From NCBI GenBank assembly GCA_029246685.1, contig JAQWMR010000019.1, positions 62,001-126,000 on the forward strand: 64,000 nt of DNA, in the 5' to 3' direction. The position numbers were made by a program, and so were the translations under genes. Positions within the stretch are counted from its first letter, which is position 1. Every line of letters begins with the position of its first letter. Positions 15,941 to 22,411 of this stretch are shown piece after piece. The notes under the pieces were generated by a model. The model was not told the origin of the DNA, did not search any database, and was given only the letters and a program-made list of their open reading frames with translations. Source of the DNA: Acidimicrobiales bacterium (GTDB lineage: Bacteria > Actinomycetota > Acidimicrobiia > Acidimicrobiales > Aldehydirespiratoraceae).

Positions 15941-16721
15941 CAGAGCTGTCGAGAAACTGGCGAACGCGCGCGACCACAGGGTCAGGGATGTCGAAGGCAG
16001 TCGCCCTCGAGCCCTCGATCGAGGCCCAGACAATCGGCATCGTCTCCGCGATCCGCTGGTTCTCATCGCCGAAGAACTCGTCTCGTCCCCAATAGACCAG
16101 CGTTGGCACCGCCGGCTTCATGAAGCCCCGAGCTCGCCGCAGGTTGCTCCGAATCGCGGCGCCAATCGCCAGCGGATCATTCTGGGACGCCAGTTCGGCC
16201 ATCGACTCCGGCGAGACGTCCCACGGCACAACGTCGAAGTACGTCTGCCAATCGCCGTCATCGAGGGCACTGTCGGCGCGCTCGGTGATCGCCCGCAGAT
16301 CTAGCCCGAGCGTTCGGAAGCCCGCGGCGTAGTCGTCGAGGTAGACACCACCGACAATCACCGCTTCGGCCATCTGCGGGCGCCGACGGGCCAGGTCGAG
16401 GACCGTCTCCGCGCCACTGCCATAGCCCCACAGCGTCGCCTGCTCCACCTGCTCCTGTTCCATGACTTCGACGAGGTGGCCGACCGCGTTCTCCGCGCTG
16501 TAGGCGTCGGAGTCATGGGGTTGATCGCTCATTCCGTGGCCGAGTGGATCCACCACAATCACCCTGCGATGTTCATCGAACGCGTCGACGTAGCCCCGCC
16601 GATGCCACAACTCTGCTGTCTGAAGCAGCGATGGCACCATGACCAAAGCGGGCCCCGCGCCCGCTACGAGGTATGAGATCCGCCGACCGTCTGCTGCGGC
16701 GACCTCCTGCCGAGGACTCAT
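15930..16721 (-). CDS. Alpha/beta-hydrolase fold protein, probably non-catalytic
   Basis: 263-aa protein with a normal alpha/beta-hydrolase core: VVDPLGHGMSDQP after strand 5's predecessor, and a nucleophile elbow at residues 99-103 (GYGSG). The position that normally carries the Ser/Asp/Cys nucleophile (residue 101) is Gly, with S102 one step late. The C-terminal His expected before the last helix is also not visible (ATAFDIPDPVVARVRQFL). The acid in YWGRDEFFG is retained. ATG at 16721 has a perfect AGGAGG. It lies downstream of the kinase, SMP-30 and LLM genes in one minus-strand run and may be a binding or scaffold relative. Confidence 0.82.
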   Translation of the reverse strand: MSPRQEVAAADGRRISYLVAGAGPALVMVPSLLQTAELWHRRGYVDAFDEHRRVIVVDPLGHGMSDQPHDSDAYSAENAVGHLVEVMEQEQVEQATLWGYGSGAETVLDLARRRPQMAEAVIVGGVYLDDYAAGFRTLGLDLRAITERADSALDDGDWQTYFDVVPWDVSPESMAELASQNDPLAIGAAIRSNLRRARGFMKPAVPTLVYWGRDEFFGDENQRIAETMPIVWASIEGSRATAFDIPDPVVARVRQFLDSSVRV

Positions 16722-16796
16722 CGCAACCTCCTGATTGCTCCGACGCCAACGCAAGAGAAGAGGGCCCGCGAGGGATACCTGCAATTCAGATTCGAT

Positions 16797-17852
16797 TCAG
16801 GCGTTCCGGATCAGCAGTTCGGCTTTGCGAAACAGCCCCACGGTCGTGGCGTGCAGCATGTCGCCGAATTCCTTCGCTGCCTTACCTTCCATCGCCCGGG
16901 CGTGCGTCCCCTCCAGAATGATCCCGGTCTTGTAGCACGCAAGCACGCCGTACCAAGCCGCCGCGCTGACATCGCGGGTCGACCCTTCGCCGTAGCGGGC
17001 GATCAACTCACCGACCGTTGGGAAACCCTCCCACGGCGTGATGCTGACCGCCGTTGGCACGCCGTCCTCTTCTGGCCAGAATGCGATGATCAGGCCGAGA
17101 TCGATCAGCGGGTCCCCGATCGTGGCGAGCTCCCAGTCGACGACCGCCGCGAGATCCGGACTGTCGTAGCGATACATGACATTGCCGAAGTGATAATCGC
17201 CGTGGATGATCCCCGGAACGAAGGTGTCGGGCCGGTTCGCGTCGAGCCACTCCCCGACCTCGTCGAGATGCGGGATGTCGGGCGTCCAGTCGCCTCCGAG
17301 TTCGGCGTAGGAGTCCAGCTGCGAACGCCAGCGCGGCACCTGACGCTCGAGGTATCCGTCGGGCTTCCCGAATCCGTCGAGCCCGACGGACTGGTAGTCG
17401 ATGCGGCCGAGCGCGGCAGCCGCATCGGCGAGACTGAAGCCCATCGCCCGGCGGACAGCGGGGTCGCCGCTGTGAAACTCCGTCAACCCGGTCGTCGGGG
17501 TGAAGCCGTCGACTGGCTCCATCAGATAGAACGCCGCCCCGAGCACGTCGACGTCAGACTCCGCCGCGATCAGACCAGGGTGGGGCACGTTGGAGCCAGC
17601 GAGTGCGTCGAGGACGCGAGCCTCTCGCCGCATCGTCTCGTCGCTGTTCTTCCGCTTGTGCTCGGGCGGGCGGCGCAGGACGTACGTGCGGTCGTCTCGC
17701 ACGAACCGGAGCAGCAGGTTCTGGGTTCCACCGGCGAGCGGCGTGAGATCGGTGAGTGGTCCGACGCCGAGGTTGCGCGCGTCCATCCAGCCCGCGAGAA
17801 CGTCGACGTCGACCACGCTCGGGTCGACGGGATTCGGGCGAGCGTCGCTCAC
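16797..17852 (-). CDS. Phosphotransferase family protein (APH/ACAD10-like kinase)
   Basis: 351-aa protein with the aminoglycoside-phosphotransferase fold: LRRPPEHKR in the N-lobe with the ATP lysine region, HGDYHFGN as catalytic loop (Asp base, Asn metal ligand), and VDWELATIGDP as the DxD-type metal site. This subgroup accompanies acyl-CoA dehydrogenases and is suspected to phosphorylate hydroxyacyl substrates, as in the human ACAD10/11 kinase domain. GTG at 17852 overlaps the SMP-30 stop as GTGA. Antibiotic resistance is unlikely given the context. Confidence 0.85.
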   Translation of the reverse strand: MSDARPNPVDPSVVDVDVLAGWMDARNLGVGPLTDLTPLAGGTQNLLLRFVRDDRTYVLRRPPEHKRKNSDETMRREARVLDALAGSNVPHPGLIAAESDVDVLGAAFYLMEPVDGFTPTTGLTEFHSGDPAVRRAMGFSLADAAAALGRIDYQSVGLDGFGKPDGYLERQVPRWRSQLDSYAELGGDWTPDIPHLDEVGEWLDANRPDTFVPGIIHGDYHFGNVMYRYDSPDLAAVVDWELATIGDPLIDLGLIIAFWPEEDGVPTAVSITPWEGFPTVGELIARYGEGSTRDVSAAAWYGVLACYKTGIILEGTHARAMEGKAAKEFGDMLHATTVGLFRKAELLIRNA

Positions 17853-18697
17853 GGCAGCCCGGCCGCGCCCGCGTCGACGCGGGTCGACATGATGACGGAC
17901 TTCCCCTGCCCGGCGAGGTCCTCCGGTGCCGTCCCGGGCGAGACGAGCATGAAGAGCGTCTTGCCATCCTCGCCGCCGAGGATGCACGCGACCGCTGCAC
18001 CGTCGACCTCGATCATCTCGGAGATCTCGCCTCCCTCGTGCACTCGACAGAACCGATTGTTGGTGACGTCGCCCATCCAGATCGCGCCGTCGGCATCGAG
18101 GCAGCATCCGTCGGGCACGTGGCCATCGATCTTCGCCCAGATCCGGCGATTACTCAGCGAGCCGTCGGCCTCGATGTCCCACGCGGTGTACTGACCGCCG
18201 AAGCTCTCCCCGACGATCAAAGTGGAGCCGTCCGGAGTGATCACGGAGCCGTTCGGGAACATGAGATCCTCCGCAGCCACAAAGACGGTGCCATCCGGCC
18301 GAACGCCGGCGAGGGCAGCGAACTCGAAGGCCGCGCCTTCATCGAGGCCGAAGCCGAAGTTGCTGACGTACGCGGTGCCGTCGGCTGCGACCACCATGTC
18401 GTTGCCCTTGTACTTGGCAATGGCTGAGAGGTCGGCGTAGTCGCGGAGCTGGCCGTCGTCCCCGAGAGCCAGGACCTTCATGTCGAGCATCGACGAGATG
18501 AGCAACGTGCCGTCGGGCAGCCACCCGAGCCCGGACGGTTGCGTCTCCACGGTCACGACCCGGGTCTCGTTGCCGTCGGCATCGAGCGTGAACACGCCAT
18601 GTCGATAGAAGTCGGAGAACCAAAGGAGGCCGTCGTGCCAGCGGGGCCCTTCGCCGAAGTCGACACCGGTGTGGAAGAGGGTGAGCTCTCGGGTCAT
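17849..18697 (-). CDS. SMP-30/gluconolactonase/LRE family protein
   Basis: 282-aa six-bladed beta-propeller lactonase. FGEGPRWHDGLLWFSDF carries the metal-ligand Glu, later blades give the Asn and Asp ligands (for example FPNGSVITPDGSTL and DADGAIWMGDVTNNRF). It would hydrolyse a sugar or other lactone with a divalent metal. Its ATG overlaps the LLM oxidoreductase stop as ATGA, and its own stop overlaps the kinase start, so the three are cotranscribed. Confidence 0.88.
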   Translation of the reverse strand: MTRELTLFHTGVDFGEGPRWHDGLLWFSDFYRHGVFTLDADGNETRVVTVETQPSGLGWLPDGTLLISSMLDMKVLALGDDGQLRDYADLSAIAKYKGNDMVVAADGTAYVSNFGFGLDEGAAFEFAALAGVRPDGTVFVAAEDLMFPNGSVITPDGSTLIVGESFGGQYTAWDIEADGSLSNRRIWAKIDGHVPDGCCLDADGAIWMGDVTNNRFCRVHEGGEISEMIEVDGAAVACILGGEDGKTLFMLVSPGTAPEDLAGQGKSVIMSTRVDAGAAGLP

Positions 18698-19569
18698 CCC
18701 CGGAGACTAGCGACCTCGCTGAGATGCGACGGATCCGTGGTGGTGGGCACCAGGTACACCTCGTCGCAGCCGGCGGCCTCCAGGCGGTCGAGTGCTTCGG
18801 CGACCGCGTCGAAACCCGCAGCGGTGGTCATCGACGCCATCATTTCGGCCGCTTCGTGGCCGAAGATCGCCAGGTAGCGGAAGGCGTAGTCCCGCAGTGC
18901 TTGCTCAGCATCGGGCGCGACCGAGTAGAAGAAGCTCGTGCTGATCCGCGGCGCGTCGGTACGGCCTGCCGCCGTCCACGCCGCTCGGACGGGCGCGAAG
19001 GTGGCCTCGTGATCCTCGGTGTTCGGTCCGAGCGTGAAACCCATGTTGCCGTCGGCCCATTGCGCGGCGCGTGCGGTCGAGAGCGGACCAAGCGCGCTCG
19101 CGTAGACCGGCGGACCGCCCGGCTGCGCGCACGGCGGACCGACGGATGCTTCACCGGCGGCGAGAGCACCGCCGGCCCACAGCCGACGCAGCTCCGCGAT
19201 CTGATCATCGAGCGCCTGATGCCGTCTGGCGAAGGATCGCTCGGCCGCCTTGTAGTCCTGGTCGCGTCCGCCGACGCCTACCACGACATCGACTCGCCCT
19301 CCGGAGAGGACGTCAAGCGTGGCCAGCTTCTTTGCCATGAGTGCGACGGGGTGCATCGGCAGGATGACGAGGGTGGGCGCGATCCGCACCCGCTCCGTGC
19401 GGGCTGCTGCGTAGGACAAGGTCGTGTGCATCTCGAGGTTGTCGAACGCGATCCGTTCGCCGATCGCCAACGAGCGGAACGGCCCCTCGTCGATCGCAGC
19501 GCACCAATCGTTGGTGACGTCCCGGTCCATGCCCGACGTCATCGTCGGGAGCGTCATCGAGACGTCCAC
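18694..19569 (-). CDS. LLM-class flavin/F420-dependent oxidoreductase
   Basis: 291-aa TIM-barrel protein of the luciferase-like monooxygenase superfamily. IRIAPTLVILPMHPVALMAKKLATLDVLSGGRVDVVVGVGG, present here in order, is the family core, and VPTTTDPSH closes it. Such short actinobacterial forms generally use F420, which fits the cofD/cofE genes in this window. It starts 7 nt after the ftsX stop, so it is probably transcribed from the ftsEX operon and heads the SMP-30/kinase/hydrolase run. Its substrate is unknown. Confidence 0.85.
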   Translation of the reverse strand: MDVSMTLPTMTSGMDRDVTNDWCAAIDEGPFRSLAIGERIAFDNLEMHTTLSYAAARTERVRIAPTLVILPMHPVALMAKKLATLDVLSGGRVDVVVGVGGRDQDYKAAERSFARRHQALDDQIAELRRLWAGGALAAGEASVGPPCAQPGGPPVYASALGPLSTARAAQWADGNMGFTLGPNTEDHEATFAPVRAAWTAAGRTDAPRISTSFFYSVAPDAEQALRDYAFRYLAIFGHEAAEMMASMTTAAGFDAVAEALDRLEAAGCDEVYLVPTTTDPSHLSEVASLRG

Positions 19570-19576
19570 GGAGACC

Positions 19577-20470
19577 TCAGGTGTCGAGGTAGCGGGTGAC
19601 GGCCACCATCGAGCCGATTCCCGAGACGATGACAGCGATGCCGAGCATGAGGACGCTCGTGGAATAGAACTCGCTGTCCGACACCCGGAATCCGCGCATC
19701 AGCTCGAGCGCGTCGCCATCGCCGAGCCCCGCAATCACGTTGTTGTTCAGGAAGAACAGACCAACCCACGCACCGAGCGCGCCGATCATCGCCTGGGCGA
19801 GACCCTCCAACATGAACGGGATGCGAATGAACCAATTCGTCGCACCCACCACCTTCATGATCTCGATCTCCGAGCCACGACTTCGGATCGCGCTGACAAC
19901 ATTGGTCAAGATCAACAACGTTGCAGCGATCAACAAGATGATGGAGACGATCAAGAACACACGACTGATCTCGTCGGCCTGATTCTGGATCTGACGGATC
20001 GTCTCGTCGGCCGAGACCACATCGCGTACGCCAGGACGGTCCGCGAATTGGAGCGCGAGCTCCTGCACGACGTCGGCGTCGGGATTGGTGGGGATCACCC
20101 GGTACGACGGGGGCAGGATCTCCGGGGTGACGACCTCGTACATCTCGGGGGTGTCAGCGAAGAGCTCCACGAACTCGGCGTAGGTCGCGTCCTGATCCAC
20201 GTAGGCGAAGCTGGAAATGGCCGGGCTCTCGAGGCTGTTGCGAATGTTGGCGTCTTGCTCGGCCGACGCATCAGGGTTCATCCAGATGACGAACTCGATG
20301 CCGCCCTCCCAGCGAGCGGTCGCGTTGTCGACCGCGTAGTTCACGAGGAAGAAGCCGCCGAAGAGCCAGAGCGAAACGCCGATCGTGATGATCGTCGCAA
20401 ACGACAACATGAAGTTGCGCCACAGGTTCTGACCGGTCTCGCGCAGCGCGTAGATGGGACTGATGGCCAT
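19577..20470 (-). CDS. ftsX: Cell division protein FtsX
   Basis: 297-aa permease-like subunit of the FtsEX complex, which transmits ATP hydrolysis by FtsE to peptidoglycan hydrolases at the septum. An N-terminal cytosolic stretch precedes TM1 (about 22-46). A large extracellular domain (about 47-170) containing AYVDQDATYAEF follows, then three TM helices (about 171-195, 222-245 and 265-288). SRGSEIEIMKVVGATNWFIRIPF is the conserved cytosolic coupling region. It lies 9 nt downstream of ftsE. No peptidase gene of the usual partner type follows; an LLM gene does. Confidence 0.95.
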   Translation of the reverse strand: MAISPIYALRETGQNLWRNFMLSFATIITIGVSLWLFGGFFLVNYAVDNATARWEGGIEFVIWMNPDASAEQDANIRNSLESPAISSFAYVDQDATYAEFVELFADTPEMYEVVTPEILPPSYRVIPTNPDADVVQELALQFADRPGVRDVVSADETIRQIQNQADEISRVFLIVSIILLIAATLLILTNVVSAIRSRGSEIEIMKVVGATNWFIRIPFMLEGLAQAMIGALGAWVGLFFLNNNVIAGLGDGDALELMRGFRVSDSEFYSTSVLMLGIAVIVSGIGSMVAVTRYLDT

Positions 20471-20479
20471 GCCGATCCC

Positions 20480-21157
20480 CTACTCGTAGACGCCGCGGGC
20501 CTGGTCGCGAACGACCTGCCCCCGGTCCAGTTCGATGACCCGGCGCCGCATCGTGTCGACGATGCCGCGGTCATGGGTGGCCATGACCACCGTGGTGCCG
20601 GTGCGGTTGATGCGGTCGAGCAGCTTCATGATGCCGACAGAGGTCTGAGGATCGAGGTTGCCGGTGGGCTCGTCGGCGAGCAGGATCAGTGGTCGGTTGA
20701 CGAAGGCCCGAGCGATCGACACCCGCTGCTGCTCACCACCGGAGAGCTCCGTCGGGATGTTCTCCATCTTGTCGGCGAGTCCGACGAGTTCGAGGATCGC
20801 CGGCACCTGCTTGCGGATGACGTGGCGAGGCTTGCCGATCACCTCGAGGGCGAACGCGACGTTCTCGGCGACGGTCTTCTTCGGCAGGAGCTTGAAGTCC
20901 TGGAAGATGTAGCCGATGTTGCGGCGCAGGTAGGGCACCTTCCAGGCGCCCAGGCTGCTGATGTCCTTGCCGGCCACGTAGATGGTGCCGTGCTCGGGCG
21001 TTTCCTCGCGGTTCAGAAGGCGAATGAACGTGGACTTCCCGGAGCCGGACTGGCCCACGAGGAAGACGAACTCGCCTTTTCCGATGTCGACAGTTGCGTC
21101 ACGAACAGCGACAACGTCGCCCTTGTACACCTTCGTGACGTTCTCGAGTTTGATCAT
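20480..21157 (-). CDS. ftsE: Cell division ATP-binding protein FtsE
   Basis: 225-aa ABC ATPase. GQSGSGKST is Walker A, LSGGEQQR the signature, [11 protein letters not shown] the Walker B region, and ATHDRG the switch His. It partners FtsX at the divisome. Its ATG is followed downstream by ftsX at 9 nt spacing, and prfB ends about 85 bp upstream, matching the prfB-ftsE-ftsX order of many actinobacteria. Confidence 0.96.
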   Translation of the reverse strand: MIKLENVTKVYKGDVVAVRDATVDIGKGEFVFLVGQSGSGKSTFIRLLNREETPEHGTIYVAGKDISSLGAWKVPYLRRNIGYIFQDFKLLPKKTVAENVAFALEVIGKPRHVIRKQVPAILELVGLADKMENIPTELSGGEQQRVSIARAFVNRPLILLADEPTGNLDPQTSVGIMKLLDRINRTGTTVVMATHDRGIVDTMRRRVIELDRGQVVRDQARGVYE

Positions 21158-21242
21158 TCACGATCCTGCGCAGAGACGGTCCGCCCGACCGCTGAACGCT
21201 ACCAGCGCGCCACAGCGAATCAGCGGCACTCCAGGTCAGCCA

Positions 21243-22355
21243 CTACTCCGCTTCGGCTTGGGCGCGGGTCCATCGGAGCCAGGCTTCCATGAACGGTTCG
21301 ACCTCGCCGCCGAGCACGGACTCGACCTGGGCGGTCTCGTGTTCGGAGCGGAGGTCTTTCACCATCTGGTACGGCTGCATCACGTAGCTGCGGATCTGGC
21401 TGCCGAAGCCCACGTTCTGCTGCTCGCCCGTGATGCCGGCGATCTCGTCCTCACGCTTCTGGCGTTCGAGGTTGAGAAGCTTCGCCGCCATCATCGTCAT
21501 GGCGCGGTCCTTGTTCTGGTGCTGGCTGCGTTCGTTCTGGCAGCTCGTGACAAGGCCGGTCGGCAGGTGGGTGATCCGCACAGCCGAGTCGGTCACGTTC
21601 ACGTGCTGACCGCCGGCGCCGGACGAACGGTACGTATCGATCCGCAGTTCCTTCTCGTCGATCTCGATCTCGGCGGAGACCTCCTCGAAGAACGGCGCGA
21701 CCTGAACCGCGGAGAACGCGGTCTGGCGTTTGCCCTCGTTGTTGAACGGCGAGATCCGCACGAGCCGGTGGACCCCGTGTTCGGCCTGCATCAACCCGTA
21801 CGCATGGCGCCCCTTGAGAATGAACTCCACGCTACTGAGACCCGCTTCGGTGCCCTCGGACACGGCGGTGATCTCGATGGAGAACCCCCGGCGGTCGGCC
21901 CACCGGTTGTACATCCGCATCAACATCTCGGCCCAGTCCTGGGCGTCTGTGCCACCCTCACCGGACTTGATCTGACAGACGGCATCGCGCTCGTCGAACT
22001 CGCCGGTGAAGAGGGATCGCATCTCCAGCTCGTCGAGGTGCGATTCCAGCGCGGCGGCCGCTTCCCCGATCTCGCCTTCGAGCGATGCGTCGTCCTCTTC
22101 GCGGGCCATCTCGTGCAGGGTCTCGACGTCCTCGACGTCAGTGGAGAGCCGGCCGAAGAGCTCGAGGTCCTCGTTCACCGAAGCGAGCTCGCTCGTGACG
22201 GCGCGAGCCTTGTCCTGGTCGTCCCAGAGATCGGGACGCGACGCTTCGGTCTCGAGCTGCGGCTGGCGCTGCTCGAGTTCGGCGATCCGGAGGTATCCCG
22301 ATGCCTCGTGGAGGCGAGCGCGGATCGCGGCGAGTTGTTCGGTGAAGTCCTGCAT
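21243..22355 (-). CDS. prfB: Peptide chain release factor 2
   Basis: 370-aa class I release factor that reads UGA/UAA. SPF (in RISPFNNEGKR) is the RF2 stop-codon tripeptide, and SSGAGGQHVNVTDS holds the catalytic GGQ. MQDFTEQLAAIRARL is a natural N-terminus. The gene is read in one frame, so the programmed +1 frameshift seen in E. coli is absent, as in other actinobacteria. No Shine-Dalgarno precedes the ATG; instead a 27-nt hairpin with TTTT ends seven bases before it. secA is immediately upstream and ftsE downstream. Confidence 0.97.
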   Translation of the reverse strand: MQDFTEQLAAIRARLHEASGYLRIAELEQRQPQLETEASRPDLWDDQDKARAVTSELASVNEDLELFGRLSTDVEDVETLHEMAREEDDASLEGEIGEAAAALESHLDELEMRSLFTGEFDERDAVCQIKSGEGGTDAQDWAEMLMRMYNRWADRRGFSIEITAVSEGTEAGLSSVEFILKGRHAYGLMQAEHGVHRLVRISPFNNEGKRQTAFSAVQVAPFFEEVSAEIEIDEKELRIDTYRSSGAGGQHVNVTDSAVRITHLPTGLVTSCQNERSQHQNKDRAMTMMAAKLLNLERQKREDEIAGITGEQQNVGFGSQIRSYVMQPYQMVKDLRSEHETAQVESVLGGEVEPFMEAWLRWTRAQAEAE

Positions 22356-22367
22356 GGAGGTCAAAAG

Positions 22368-22394
22368 TGCAGCGGAGGTCTGACCCCAACTGCA
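22368..22394 (-). promoter_or_regulatory. 27-nt imperfect hairpin followed by TTTT between secA and prfB
   Basis: On the minus strand TGCAGTTGGGGTC-A-GACCTCCGCTGCA (10 of 13 pairs) is followed by CTTTT, GACCTCC and the prfB ATG. It closely matches the perfect hairpin upstream of smpB (3868-3894) in sequence, T-run and distance to the start codon. It could terminate secA transcripts or regulate prfB. Confidence 0.65.
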
Positions 22395-22411
22395 GCGGTT
22401 CCGGTCGAAAC

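Noticed and set aside
16797..17852. Aminoglycoside resistance gene
   Set aside because: The APH fold is shared with acyl-CoA metabolism-linked kinases, and the operon context favours that role.
19424..21292. 622-codon plus-strand open frame
   Set aside because: It is antisense to ftsX and ftsE, which are unmistakable, and its sequence is His/Asp/Arg-rich without domains.
21243..22355. Programmed +1 frameshift in prfB
   Set aside because: The gene is open in one frame from ATG to stop, with no in-frame UGA near codon 26.
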